Notes: generated by a model from the letters alone, not told the origin. A stretch of 64,000 bases of DNA from Microlunatus capsulatus (GCF_017876495.1 NZ_JAGIOB010000001.1:2480001-2544000), one strand, 5' to 3'. Numbered from the stretch's first letter, positions 24,954 to 33,131 are shown. A program made the numbers and translations.

Positions 24954-25050
24954 GGGGGTTTCTCCTTGTGGTGGCCCGAGGTCGGGTAGGCGGAGGCAGC
25001 GTAGCGTCCGCCCAGGTCAGAGCCCCGTCATCGTGACCGAACCGTGTCGG

Positions 25051-25056
25051 TAGCAT
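25051..25056 (+). promoter_or_regulatory. -10 box (TAGCAT) for leaderless mRNA
   Basis: TAGCAT ends six bases before GTG 25063, the leaderless pattern repeated at several genes in the window. Confidence 0.45.
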
Positions 25057-25062
25057 CGCCGC

Positions 25063-26019
25063 GTGGAGCGGCGAGCGGTTCCGGGCGCGGCCGGGGACGC
25101 CGTCCGGGTCACTCTGCTGGGCCCCCAGCGCACCGTCGCCGGGGCGCGCGCGGCGGTCGCCGAGCTCATCCCCGACGGCCCGGTCGCCGCCGTCAACGCC
25201 GGCTGGCGCGAGCGCGAGTCCGACACCGGCGAGCTCGACGACGTGCTGGGCGGCCGGCTGCAGAACCTGGAGCTGCACCGCCGCTGGCTCGAGGTGCTGG
25301 AGGCCGACCCGGTGCTGGCGGCGGCGGAGCAGCGGCTGGCCGAGCGGCTGGACGCGCTGCGGACCGCCTACCGGGTGCGGCTGCGGGCGGCCCTGGAGGC
25401 GGTCCGCGCGGTGCACCGCCAGGTCCGCGACCCCGAGGTGGCCGTCGACGCCGGGGCCGACGCCCTCGCGGCGCTGCGGGCGCTCGACACCTGGCACCTG
25501 GCGCGGGGCCGGCGGCTGCGGGCCGAGCACCGCGAGGAGGTGGGGCTCGACGCCCGGCCCGCCGTCGCGGAGCACCGGGCCGCGGTGGCCGGGCTGCTCG
25601 GCGGCAGCGCGGGTCTCGTGGTCGCCGGCGGGCACGTCGGCGTGCTGCTGCACGTGCTGGAGCTGTTCGCGCTGCGCGCGGTCGTGGCCGGGCCGGTCAT
25701 CACCTGGTCGGCCGGGGCGATGGCGCTGGCCGAGCGCGTCGTCCTCTTCCACGACCACCCGCCGCGCGGCGAGCGGCCGCCCGAGGTGCACGCCGACGGC
25801 CTCGGCCTCTACGCGGGCGTCGTGCCGTTCCCGCACGCCCGCCGGCGGCTGCGCCTCGACGAGCCGGAGCGGATGGCGCTGCTGGCCCGCCGGCTCGCCC
25901 CGTCCCGGGCGGTGCTGCTGCCCGACGGCGCCCGGCTGGACCTCGAGCACGGCGTGCTGCCGCGCTCGGCCCGCCGGCTGGACCCCTCCGGCGCGGTGAC
26001 GGCGGGGGCGGCCGGGTGA
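25063..26019 (+). CDS. Type-1 GATase/peptidase S51-like protein
   Basis: 318 aa. The core resembles the class-I glutamine-amidotransferase-like fold of peptidase E/cyanophycinase: a nucleophile-elbow-like VITWSAGAMALAERVVLF (Ser in WSAGA) and GLVVAGGHVGVLLHVLELF, with GVVPFPHARRRL toward the C-terminus. Residues 60-180 are an Ala/Arg/Glu-rich helical insert. Start GTG 25063 with a leaderless-type box. Its stop overlaps the start of an esterase gene (GTGA), so the two probably work together, for example on a peptide or ester conjugate; substrate unknown. Confidence 0.6.
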   Translation: MERRAVPGAAGDAVRVTLLGPQRTVAGARAAVAELIPDGPVAAVNAGWRERESDTGELDDVLGGRLQNLELHRRWLEVLEADPVLAAAEQRLAERLDALRTAYRVRLRAALEAVRAVHRQVRDPEVAVDAGADALAALRALDTWHLARGRRLRAEHREEVGLDARPAVAEHRAAVAGLLGGSAGLVVAGGHVGVLLHVLELFALRAVVAGPVITWSAGAMALAERVVLFHDHPPRGERPPEVHADGLGLYAGVVPFPHARRRLRLDEPERMALLARRLAPSRAVLLPDGARLDLEHGVLPRSARRLDPSGAVTAGAAG

Positions 26020-27248
26020 GCGACGTCCGTCCCGGCGGCGCCGATCCCGCCGCCCGCCCGCCCGCCGGCACCAAGGCCCGGCCACGGCGGCTGCCGGTCA
26101 ACCGGCTGCGCGACCGGATCCGCCGCCTCGCGGCCGAGGGCCAGCCGCCCGAGGCCGCCCTGCAGCGCTTCTTCGAGCGGCACGACTTCCCGGTGGTCGA
26201 GGGACTGCGCTGCACCTTCGCCGTCCGGGTGGGCGACGCCGACGCCGTCACCCTGCGGCACCGCGTCGTCGGGCTGGCCGACCCCCTGCCGCTGCGCCGG
26301 CTGGCCGGGACCGACCTCTGGTACGTCGTCGTCGAGATCCCGCCGGACTCGCGCGTGGAGTACCAGTTCGAGGCCCGCCGCGGCGACTCCTACGAGCGCT
26401 TCAACGACCCCGGCAACCCCCGGCAGGCCCGCGGGCCCTTCGGCAGCTCGTCGGTGCTGCACGGCGCGGGCTACGTCACGCCCTCGTGGGCGGTGCACGA
26501 CCCCGACGCCCGGCCGGGCGAGCTGGTCGAGACGTGGATCCGCAGCACCGCGCAGCGGCGGGACAACCGGGTGACCCTCTACCTGCCCGCCCGGTTCCGG
26601 CGCTCGGCCCGCTACCCGCTGCTCGTGGTGCACGACGGCGGGGACTACCTCGAGTACGCCGCCATGAAGACGGTGCTCGACAACCTCATCCACCGCCTCG
26701 ACGTCGCCGAGGCGGTGGTGGCCTTCACCCACCCCGGCGACCGGCTCGTGGAGTACCCGAACTCCAGCGCGCACGCCCGCTGGATCGCCACCGAGCTCGT
26801 CGGCCGGCTCGAGGAGGACCTGCCGCTGGCCCCCGGTCCGGGCGCCCGGGCGCTGATGGGCTCCAGCTTCGGCGCCGTCGCCTCGCTGTCCACCGCCGTC
26901 CGGCACCCCGGCACGTTCGGCTCCCTGCTGCTCCAGTCGGGGTCCTTCGTGTTCACCGACATCGGCGCCGACCACGGCGAGGACCGGGCCTTCGACCCCG
27001 TCGTCCGCTTCGTCAACCGGTACCGGGCCCGGCCGACCCGGGTGGCGGACCGGCTCTTCGTCTCCTGCGGGGTGTACGAGGACCTGATCGTCCAGAACCG
27101 CTCGATGCTGCCGGTGCTCAGCGGCACCGGCATGGAGGTCGAGTACGTGGAGTCCCGCGACGGCCACAACTGGGAGTCCTGGCGCGACCGGCTGCAGGAC
27201 GGCCTCGGCTTCGTGCTGCCCGGCGAGGCGATGTTCGTCTACGAGTGA
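26016..27248 (+). CDS. Enterochelin-esterase-like alpha/beta hydrolase
   Basis: 410 aa. An N-terminal beta-sandwich (about 45-165; TFAVRVGDADAVTLRHRVVG, DLWYVVVEIPPDSRVEYQFE) resembles the all-beta domain of Fes-type esterases, followed by an esterase-D-like hydrolase domain: YPLLVVHDGGDYLEY, nucleophile Ser in ALMGSSFGAVAS, and the terminal His in GHNWESWRDRL. Predicted cytoplasmic serine hydrolase. Coupled to the S51-like gene upstream. Fes homologues hydrolyse siderophore esters, but no siderophore genes are near, so the substrate is open. Confidence 0.78.
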   Translation: MSDVRPGGADPAARPPAGTKARPRRLPVNRLRDRIRRLAAEGQPPEAALQRFFERHDFPVVEGLRCTFAVRVGDADAVTLRHRVVGLADPLPLRRLAGTDLWYVVVEIPPDSRVEYQFEARRGDSYERFNDPGNPRQARGPFGSSSVLHGAGYVTPSWAVHDPDARPGELVETWIRSTAQRRDNRVTLYLPARFRRSARYPLLVVHDGGDYLEYAAMKTVLDNLIHRLDVAEAVVAFTHPGDRLVEYPNSSAHARWIATELVGRLEEDLPLAPGPGARALMGSSFGAVASLSTAVRHPGTFGSLLLQSGSFVFTDIGADHGEDRAFDPVVRFVNRYRARPTRVADRLFVSCGVYEDLIVQNRSMLPVLSGTGMEVEYVESRDGHNWESWRDRLQDGLGFVLPGEAMFVYE

Positions 27249-27302
27249 CGCCTGACCCCGGGTGGCGCCGCGCGGGCCCCTCCCGTCGACGGCGTCCGGC
27301 GA

Positions 27303-27332
27303 TTGGCCCGCGCTGCCGGCGGCCGGTAGCAT
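27303..27332 (+). promoter_or_regulatory. Candidate promoter of the rpsF operon
   Basis: TTGGCC (27303-27308), 18-bp spacer, TAGCAT (27327-27332). Places the transcript start about 120 nt before rpsF, leaving a leader with two hairpins. Confidence 0.5.
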
Positions 27333-27343
27333 GGCTCGCTGTG

Positions 27344-27394
27344 CCGCAGCCCTCGGGCTGCGGACGGACCGGACCCACCCGTGTGGGACCGGTC
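27344..27394 (+). promoter_or_regulatory. Tandem hairpins in the rpsF leader
   Basis: Hairpin 1: CCGCAGCCC-tc-GGGCTGCGG (27344-27363). Hairpin 2: GACCGGACCCAC-ccgt-GTGGGACCGGTC (27367-27394), 11 of 12 pairs with one A-A mismatch. S6:S18 autoregulatory leaders are known before rpsF in many bacteria; this could be a divergent form. Confidence 0.5.
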
Positions 27395-27460
27395 GGCATT
27401 CGCCCTCCTGCTGCGGGACCCGCCTGCAGCCGCTGAGACCAGAGGAGGTGGAGTTCGCGC

Positions 27461-27751
27461 ATGCGCCCTTACGAGGTCATGGTCATCCTCGACCCTGAGA
27501 CCGATGAGCGTTCCGTCCAACCCACGCTCGAGCAGTTCCTCACCGTCATCACCAAGGGTGGCGGCACCGTGGAGAACCTGGACATCTGGGGTCGTCGCCG
27601 GCTGGCGTACGAGATCCAGAAGAAGTCTGAGGGCATCTACGCCGTCATCACGATGCAGGCCAACCCGGTCGACGTGAAGGAGCTGGACCGCCAGTTCTCG
27701 ATCAACGAGTCGATCATGCGCACCAAGGTCATCCGCACCGACGCCCACTGA
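27461..27751 (+). CDS. rpsF: 30S ribosomal protein S6
   Basis: 96 aa, full length. [12 protein letters not shown] and [26 protein letters not shown] are the S6 core, ending near [10 protein letters not shown]. Strong AGAGGAGGTGG ribosome-binding site. Binds S18 on the 30S platform. First gene of the conserved rpsF-ssb-rpsR-rplI operon; a promoter and two hairpins lie in its leader. Confidence 0.98.
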   Translation: MRPYEVMVILDPETDERSVQPTLEQFLTVITKGGGTVENLDIWGRRRLAYEIQKKSEGIYAVITMQANPVDVKELDRQFSINESIMRTKVIRTDAH

Positions 27752-27927
27752 GCGCGCGCGGGCCGTCCACAGGCTCGTCCTCGTCCGCGGCTGCGTCCAC
27801 AGCCCGTCTCCGGCTCTCGATCCTGTCAGCCGGGGCTGGCAAGGTGGTCGCCGTGGCTGACCGGGACCGCTGAGGGTCCGGCCCACCCGCTCGCTCGTAC
27901 CGTCGCATCTCAACCCAGGGAGACCCC

Positions 27928-28530
27928 ATGGCAGGCGAAACACCCATCACCCTGGTCGGCAACCTCACCGCCGACCCGGAGCTGCGCTTCACCCCCTCGG
28001 GTGCCGCGGTCGCGAACTTCACCGTCGCGTCGACCCCGCGCACCTTCGACCGTCAGTCCAACGAGTGGCGTGACGGCGATGCGATGTTCCTCAACTGCGC
28101 CGTCTGGCGCCAGGCTGCCGAGAACGTCGCCGAGTCGCTCCAGAAGGGCATGCGGGTCATCGTCCAGGGTCGCCTGAAGTCACGGAGCTACGAGACCCGC
28201 GAGGGCGAGAAGCGCACCGTGTTCGAGGTCGACGTCGACGAGATCGGCCCGGCGCTGCGCTACGCGACCGCGAAGGTCACCCGCACCACCAGCAGTGGTG
28301 GTGGCGGCGGTGGCCAGGGCGGTGGCGGCGGCTACGGCGGCGGTGGCGGCGGCAACCGGCCCTCCGGGGGCGGTGGCGGCGGCTACAGCGGCGGTGGCGG
28401 CGGCAACGGCGGCGGCGGGGGCGAAGACCCCTGGGCCACCGGTGCCAGCAGCGGCAGCGGCGGCGGCGGCGGCCGCGCACAAGGCTCCGACCCCTGGGCG
28501 ACGCCCCAGAGCGACGAGCCCCCGTTCTGA
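27928..28530 (+). CDS. ssb: Single-stranded DNA-binding protein
   Basis: 200 aa. OB-fold at residues 1-112 ([30 protein letters not shown] ... [60 protein letters not shown]). A long Gly-rich linker follows, containing two DPWAT motifs, and the acidic tip SDEPPF that recruits partner proteins (usual form DDDIPF). Coats single-stranded DNA in replication, recombination and repair. Located in its usual place between rpsF and rpsR. Confidence 0.97.
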   Translation: MAGETPITLVGNLTADPELRFTPSGAAVANFTVASTPRTFDRQSNEWRDGDAMFLNCAVWRQAAENVAESLQKGMRVIVQGRLKSRSYETREGEKRTVFEVDVDEIGPALRYATAKVTRTTSSGGGGGGQGGGGGYGGGGGGNRPSGGGGGGYSGGGGGNGGGGGEDPWATGASSGSGGGGGRAQGSDPWATPQSDEPPF

Positions 28531-28634
28531 CCGGTCCAGCCCCCGGCTGAGCGGTCGAGCACCCACCACACCACCACGGCACATTCCGGCCATCGAGCAA
28601 CAGCTCGCGCCGGGCTCGAGAGGAGAGCACCACA

Positions 28635-28871
28635 ATGGCCAGCACCCCACCCGCCAAGCGCGCACCGAAGAAGAAGTCCAACCCGCTGCGCGCGGGCCAG
28701 CACATCGACTACAAGGACACCGCCACGCTGCGGAAGTTCATCTCCGAGCGCGGGAAGATCCGCGCCCGCCGGGTGACCGGGCTCTCCGTCCAGGAGCAGC
28801 GCAAGGTCGCCATCGCCATCAAGAACGCCCGTGAGGTTGCGCTGCTGCCGTACGCCTCGACGGCTCGCTGA
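28635..28871 (+). CDS. rpsR: 30S ribosomal protein S18, zinc-free (C-) form
   Basis: 78 aa. Core [53 protein letters not shown] is S18. The cysteines of the zinc-binding form are absent: where C+ proteins have a C..C pair before the IDYKD core this one has SNPLRAGQ, and GNCxQHQ has become GLSVQEQ. It resembles the zinc-independent paralogue that mycobacteria express under Zur control, but here it occupies the housekeeping operon. A second, C+ copy may exist elsewhere. Confidence 0.95.
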   Translation: MASTPPAKRAPKKKSNPLRAGQHIDYKDTATLRKFISERGKIRARRVTGLSVQEQRKVAIAIKNAREVALLPYASTAR

Positions 28872-28885
28872 GGAGGGACGACCAG

Positions 28886-29335
28886 ATGAAGCTCATCCTG
28901 ACGGCTGCCGTGGACAACCTCGGTGGCGCCGGCGACGTGGTCGAGGTCAAGGACGGCTACGGCCGGAACTACCTCGTCCCGCGTGGCTTCGCCATCCGCT
29001 GGACCCGTGGCGGCGAGAAGCAGATCGACGGCATCAAGCGGAGCCGTGCGGCCCGAGAGATCCGCGGCATCGACCACGCCCAGGAGGTGCGGACGCAGCT
29101 CGAGGGCATCAGCGTCGAGCTCCCGGTGCGGGCCGGTGACACCGGCAAGCTGTTCGGCGCGGTCACCGCGGCGGACATCGCCGGCGCCATCAAGAAGGCC
29201 GGCAACGTGTCGGTGGACAAGCGCTCCGTCGAGATCGGCAAGCCGATCAAGTCGGTGGGCACCCACACCATCGGCATCAAGCTGCACGACGCGGTCACCG
29301 CGCACGTCCAGCTCGCGGTCGTCGCCGCGTCCTGA
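28886..29335 (+). CDS. rplI: 50S ribosomal protein L9
   Basis: 149 aa, full length: N-domain MKLILTAAVDNLGGAGDVVEVKDGYGRNYLVPRGFA, connecting helix, and C-domain through KLHDAVTAHVQLAVV. Binds 23S rRNA near the L1 stalk. Follows rpsR by 14 bp with GAGGAGGGACGACC before the ATG; a very strong hairpin ends the operon 19 nt after the stop. The dnaB gene often found next is not present. Confidence 0.97.
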   Translation: MKLILTAAVDNLGGAGDVVEVKDGYGRNYLVPRGFAIRWTRGGEKQIDGIKRSRAAREIRGIDHAQEVRTQLEGISVELPVRAGDTGKLFGAVTAADIAGAIKKAGNVSVDKRSVEIGKPIKSVGTHTIGIKLHDAVTAHVQLAVVAAS

Positions 29336-29354
29336 CGGACGTCCCACGTCGCAC

Positions 29355-29390
29355 CACGACGCCCCGAGGCCCCGGCCTCGGGGCGTCGTG
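29355..29390 (+). terminator. 17-bp stem terminator after rplI
   Basis: CACGACGCCCCGAGGCC (29355-29371) is exactly complementary to GGCCTCGGGGCGTCGTG (29374-29390). No T-run. Confidence 0.85.
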
Positions 29391-29415
29391 CTGTCCCCAC
29401 CCGGGCGGAGCCCTG

Positions 29416-29946
29416 ATGACCCCTGACCTCGAGACCGTGCTGGACGCGGTCGCCGGCACGGTCCTCGTCCGCGCACCCCTCGCGGTCGGCCGCGCGGCGG
29501 TCTGGCGCGCCCTCACGACGGAGCAGCTGGGCGGCTGGCTCGGCCGGCCCACCGGGCTGCCGGAGCGGATGGGAGCCCGGTTCGCCCTCGCCCACGACGA
29601 GGACACCACGTCCGCGCACCGGGTCACCCGGTGGCGGCCGCAGCGGGTGCTCGGCTGGAGCTGGCACTTCCCCGGCGAGGACGACAGCAGCGTCACCTTC
29701 CGGCTCAGCGTCGTCGGTCCCGAGCGCACGGTGCTCGGGGTCGAGCACCGCGGCCTGGCCGACGTCCTCGGCTACGGCGCGGGTTGGCAGCTGCACCTGG
29801 ACCGGCTGGCCGCCCTGCTCGCCGGCGAGGACCGCGACCCGAGTGCTCTCTGGGCCGAGCACGCCGCTCGGGTGGAGGTCCTGCGCGCCGCCGCGTCGTC
29901 CGACGACCCGACGGGCTCCGGCGGCTCACGTAGGGTCGGCCCGTGA
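29416..29946 (+). CDS. SRPBCC (AHSA1-like) domain protein
   Basis: 176 aa. Starts with VLVRAPLAVGRAAVWRALTTEQLGGWLG, then HRVTRWRPQRVLGWSWHFPGEDDSSVTFRLSVVGPERTVLGVEHRGL and GWQLHLDRLAALLAG, the usual order of activator-of-Hsp90-like START/SRPBCC proteins, which form a hydrophobic ligand pocket. No partner such as an ArsR regulator adjoins it. Its stop overlaps the next gene's GTG (GTGA). Ligand unknown. Confidence 0.75.
   Translation: MTPDLETVLDAVAGTVLVRAPLAVGRAAVWRALTTEQLGGWLGRPTGLPERMGARFALAHDEDTTSAHRVTRWRPQRVLGWSWHFPGEDDSSVTFRLSVVGPERTVLGVEHRGLADVLGYGAGWQLHLDRLAALLAGEDRDPSALWAEHAARVEVLRAAASSDDPTGSGGSRRVGP
29931..29936 (+). promoter_or_regulatory. Internal -10 box (TAGGGT)
   Basis: TAGGGT inside the end of the SRPBCC gene, six bases before GTG 29943; would allow separate leaderless expression of the membrane protein gene. 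Confidence 0.45.
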
Positions 29947-30500
29947 TCCTGCCGACCGAGGAGGCGCGGCTGCGCCGGCGCCGCGGCTACCAGCGCCGGG
30001 GGGTGGTCGCCGGGGTCGCCGCCGTCGCCATGGTGCTCAGCGCGTTCCTGCCGCACGTCGGCATCCAGGCCTTCGACGCCTACGGGCGCGGGCTGATCGG
30101 GGCCAGCCGGTTCTTCGTCGCCGCCCAGCCCGACGCCGAGGGGTTCGGCGCCGTCAGCCGGGGCCGGCTCGCGCTGGGGCTGGACGTCACCTACCTCGGG
30201 CTCGCCGCCCAGCAGATCGGCCTGCTGGCCGGCCTCGGGTCGTTCTGGTCGCTCGCCGCGGAGACGCTGGGCCGCTGGATCCGCCGGCTCGCGCTGCTCT
30301 CGGGCTGGCTGCTCGCCCTCAGCGCCGTCCTCGTCGTGACCGGCTACAACCAGCTCGAGGTGGCCGGGGTGCCGAGCCGGCTCGGCGTCGCCTGGGTCTT
30401 CGCCCTGCTGGCCGGCGTCGTCATGGTGGCCGGTGGCCTGGAGGCCCGGAAGCGGCTGGACAGCACCTGGTACTGGACCAAGCCCGACCTCAACGGCTGA
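29943..30500 (+). CDS. Polytopic membrane protein, function unknown
   Basis: 185 aa. A basic N-terminus ([15 protein letters not shown]) and four hydrophobic segments: GVVAGVAAVAMVLSAFLPHVG, LGLAAQQIGLLAGLGSF, LALLSGWLLALSAVLVV, GVAWVFALLAGVVMVAGG. I do not recognise a family. The GTG start overlaps the SRPBCC gene by 4 bp but has its own TAGGGT box six bases upstream. Ends 16 bp from the convergent MATE gene; that gap contains the 12-bp palindrome GTCGTCGACGAC. Confidence 0.65.
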   Translation: MILPTEEARLRRRRGYQRRGVVAGVAAVAMVLSAFLPHVGIQAFDAYGRGLIGASRFFVAAQPDAEGFGAVSRGRLALGLDVTYLGLAAQQIGLLAGLGSFWSLAAETLGRWIRRLALLSGWLLALSAVLVVTGYNQLEVAGVPSRLGVAWVFALLAGVVMVAGGLEARKRLDSTWYWTKPDLNG

Positions 30501-30516
30501 GCCCGGTCGTCGACGA

Positions 30517-31842
30517 CTAGGCGACCGAGGCCCCGGTGCGGGCCCAGGCGCCGGTCCGGATCCGCAGCACCAGGGTCGTCATCCGGGCCAGCATGAACAC
30601 CCCGTACGCCGCCCACAGCCAGACCAGCCCCGCGCCCTGGCCGCGCACCAGCAGCGCCAGCGGGGCGTAGGCCAGCAGGGCGAGCAGGCCGGCCAGGGCC
30701 AGGTAGCGGCTGTCGCCCGCCCCGATCAGCACCCCGTCGAGGACGTAGACGACACCGGCCACCGGTGTCACCACGGCGACCACCAGCAGCACCGCCCCCA
30801 CGAGAGCCTGCACCTGCGGGTCGGGGGAGAAGAGGCCGACGTAGAGCGGCCGGGCCGCCCAGACGGCGGTCCCGAAGACCAGGCCCGCGACCACGCCCCA
30901 GCCCACCATCCGCCGGGTCATCGCCCGGCCCAGGGCGACGTCGCCGGCCCCGAGCGCGCGGCCGATGATCGCCTGCCCGGCGATGGCCAGCGCGTCCAGG
31001 GCGAAGGCCAGCAGCACCCAGAGGCTGTTGACGACCTGGTGGGCAGCGAGGGCGATGGTCCCGCTCGTCGCCGCGGTGAGCGTGGTCAGCGTGACGGCCC
31101 CCTGCAACGTCGCGGTGCGCAGCACGAGCCAGCTGCCGGCCCGCGCGGCGCGCAGCACGCCGCCCGGGGCGAACCGCGGCCGGGCCTGCACGGCGCGCAT
31201 CCGCCGGACGACGACGACGGCGACCACCACCGCCGCGCCCGTCTGGGCCAGCAGCGTCCCCAGCGCCGAGCCGGCGATGCCCAGCCCCGCGCCGTAGACC
31301 AGCGCCAGGTTCAGCACGACGTTGGCCAGGTTGGCCGCGATGACCACCTGCAGCGGCGTCCGGGTGTCCTGCAGCCCGCGCAGCACCCCGGTGCCGGCGA
31401 GCAGCAGCAGGATCGAGGGGACGCCGAAGGCCGCGACCCGGAGGTAGGTCGTGGCGGCCTCGGTCACCGCGGGCGAGGCGCCGTAGGCGGCGACGACGGC
31501 GGGGGCGGCGAGCAGCAGCGCGAGCCCGAGCAGCGCGCCCAGCCCGACCGCCAGGACCAGCCCGTCGAAGCCGCCGGCGAGGGCGGCGGCGCGGTCGCCG
31601 GCGCCCAGCCGGCGCGCCACGGTGCCCGTGGTGCCGTAGGCCAGGAAGATGCACAGCCCGGTGAGGACGCCGAGCACGTTGGCCGCGATCCCCAGGCCGG
31701 CCAGCGGGTCGGTGCCCAGGTGGCCGATGATCGCGGAGTCGGCCAGCAGCAGCAGCGGCTCCGACACCAGCGTAGCCAGCGTCGGCAGGGCCAGCCCGAA
31801 GATCTCCCGGTCCAGGCCCCGGGCGGCGCCCGAGCGCCTCAC
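30517..31842 (-). CDS. MATE-family efflux transporter
   Basis: 441 aa, twelve predicted transmembrane helices in two homologous halves (EIFGLALPTLATLVSEPLLLLADSAIIGHLGTDPLAGLGIAANV at the start; LAAHQVVNSLWVLLAFALDALAIAGQAIIGRALGAGD in the second half). This is the DinF-like branch of MATE exporters, which expel cationic drugs or metabolites using Na+ or H+. Single gene; the region before it carries DnaA-box-like sequences. Confidence 0.9.
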   Translation of the reverse strand: MRRSGAARGLDREIFGLALPTLATLVSEPLLLLADSAIIGHLGTDPLAGLGIAANVLGVLTGLCIFLAYGTTGTVARRLGAGDRAAALAGGFDGLVLAVGLGALLGLALLLAAPAVVAAYGASPAVTEAATTYLRVAAFGVPSILLLLAGTGVLRGLQDTRTPLQVVIAANLANVVLNLALVYGAGLGIAGSALGTLLAQTGAAVVVAVVVVRRMRAVQARPRFAPGGVLRAARAGSWLVLRTATLQGAVTLTTLTAATSGTIALAAHQVVNSLWVLLAFALDALAIAGQAIIGRALGAGDVALGRAMTRRMVGWGVVAGLVFGTAVWAARPLYVGLFSPDPQVQALVGAVLLVVAVVTPVAGVVYVLDGVLIGAGDSRYLALAGLLALLAYAPLALLVRGQGAGLVWLWAAYGVFMLARMTTLVLRIRTGAWARTGASVA

Positions 31843-31860
31843 CGGAGCCGGTCCCGGAAG

Positions 31861-31892
31861 TTGTCCACAGGGGTTATCCCCATTGTGGACGT
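31861..31892. promoter_or_regulatory. Inward-facing DnaA-box pair
   Basis: TTGTCCACA (31861-31869, perfect actinobacterial DnaA box), TTATCCCCA (31874-31882, 8/9 to the TTATNCACA form) and an inverted TGTGGACGT (31884-31892, 7/9 on the other strand). Together GTCCACAGGGG...CCCC-at-TGTGGAC can fold. Lies in the 84-bp gap between the MATE start and the crgA stop. Confidence 0.55.
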
Positions 31893-31926
31893 AATCACAC
31901 AGGTGTAGTTCGGCAGCGGGGGACGG

Positions 31927-32196
31927 TCAGCGCCAGAGCGTGGCGATGCCGAAGGCGGCGGCCATGCCGCCCATGCCGATGAGGATGTTCCAGTTGCCGA
32001 GGTCGCTCATGTAGGGGATGTTCGGCCCCGCCACGTAGTAGACGATCAGCCAGATGACGCCCAGCAGGCCGACGGTGATGAAGGTCGGCGGCACCCACCG
32101 ACGGCTCGACGGGGCCTTGACCTTGGCCGGCTTGGCCACCTGGGCGGCCCGACGCTTCTTCTCGTCGGTGGACTTGCGGGTTCTCGACTCTGGCAC
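31927..32196 (-). CDS. crgA: Cell division protein CrgA
   Basis: 89 aa. Start GTG 32196 with AGGAG six bases upstream. Basic N-terminal tail (PESRTRKSTDEKKRRAAQVAKPAKVKAP) followed by two transmembrane helices (PTFITVGLLGVIWLIVYYVAG and NWNILIGMGGMAAAFGIATLW) joined by PNIPYMSDLGNWN, as in CrgA/WhiP. It tunes septum formation and recruits wall-synthesis proteins at the FtsZ ring. Divergent from the DUF881 gene, the same arrangement as Rv0011c/Rv0012 in M. tuberculosis. Confidence 0.93.
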   Translation of the reverse strand: MPESRTRKSTDEKKRRAAQVAKPAKVKAPSSRRWVPPTFITVGLLGVIWLIVYYVAGPNIPYMSDLGNWNILIGMGGMAAAFGIATLWR

Positions 32197-32288
32197 GCTC
32201 AACTCCTCGGTGTCGCTCGGTAGCGTAGTCGGCGAACCGGGCCGGAGCCATTTCCTCCGGTCGGTCCGAGGCGTCGGGAGGAGGCCAG

Positions 32289-33131
32289 GTGCAGGAGCCG
32301 CAGCGCACGGGCGCCGTCGACCGGGTGCTCCACGCCCTCCGCCGCGCACGGGGCGCGCAGCGCCGTCGCGACGCCAGCCGACGGCCCGCCGGACGGGTGC
32401 TGACGGCGGCCGTCTGCCTGCTCGCCGGGCTGATGGTGGTGCTCAGCGCGGTGAACGCCCGGGGCACCGACCTGCGGCCGGGCCGCAACACCGACCTGGT
32501 GAGCCTGGTCCAGTCCCAGTCCCGGCGCAACGCCGACCTGGCCCGCCAGGTGAGCGAGGTCCGCGACCAGGTGGACGCGCTGGCCGGCGTCGAGGGCACC
32601 GACCCCGCCCTGCAGGCCCGGCTGGAGCAGGCGTCCGCCGCCGCGGCCTTCACGGCCATGACCGGCCCCGCGGTCTCGGTGACCATCGACGACGCCCCCG
32701 ACACCGTCGCGGCCGAGGGGGTGGACGCCGACCTGCTCGTCGTCCACCAGCAGGACATCCAGGCGGTGGTCAATGCGCTGTGGAGCGGCGGCGCCGAGGC
32801 CATGACCATCCAGGGCCAGCGGGTCATCTCCACCACCGGCGTCAAGTGCGTCGGGAACACCGTGGTGCTGCACGGCATCCCCTACGCCCCGCCCTACGTG
32901 GTCAGCGCGCTCGGCGACCCCGCGCGGCTGCAGGCCGCCCTGGCCGGCTCGCCCGCCCTGCAGATCTACCAGCAGTACGTGGCCGCCTATGGCCTGGTCT
33001 ACAGCGAGCGGACGGTCGAGCGGGCGGACTTCCCGGCGCACGAGGGCTCCCTCGACCTGCAGCACGCCGTCCCGCTGGGCGGCAGCAGCGCCTCGCCCAG
33101 CGCGGGCGGGGGGACCAGCACCCCGCGCTGA
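32289..33131 (+). CDS. DUF881 family membrane-anchored protein
   Basis: 280 aa. One N-terminal transmembrane helix (PAGRVLTAAVCLLAGLMVVLSAVNA), a coiled-coil-like stretch (SQSRRNADLARQVSEVRDQVDALAG) and the DUF881 core with VSVTIDDAP, LLVVHQQDIQAVVNALWSGGAEAMTIQGQRVIS and CVGNTVVLHGIPYAPPYVVSALG. Homologues always sit near crgA and are thought to act in the envelope or in division; the biochemical role is unknown. GTG start. Confidence 0.9.
   Translation: MQEPQRTGAVDRVLHALRRARGAQRRRDASRRPAGRVLTAAVCLLAGLMVVLSAVNARGTDLRPGRNTDLVSLVQSQSRRNADLARQVSEVRDQVDALAGVEGTDPALQARLEQASAAAAFTAMTGPAVSVTIDDAPDTVAAEGVDADLLVVHQQDIQAVVNALWSGGAEAMTIQGQRVISTTGVKCVGNTVVLHGIPYAPPYVVSALGDPARLQAALAGSPALQIYQQYVAAYGLVYSERTVERADFPAHEGSLDLQHAVPLGGSSASPSAGGGTSTPR

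Noticed and set aside
28288-28480. Gly-codon repeats in ssb as a possible tandem repeat or CRISPR-like array
   Set aside because: It encodes the in-frame Gly-rich linker common in actinobacterial SSB; no repeat-spacer pattern.
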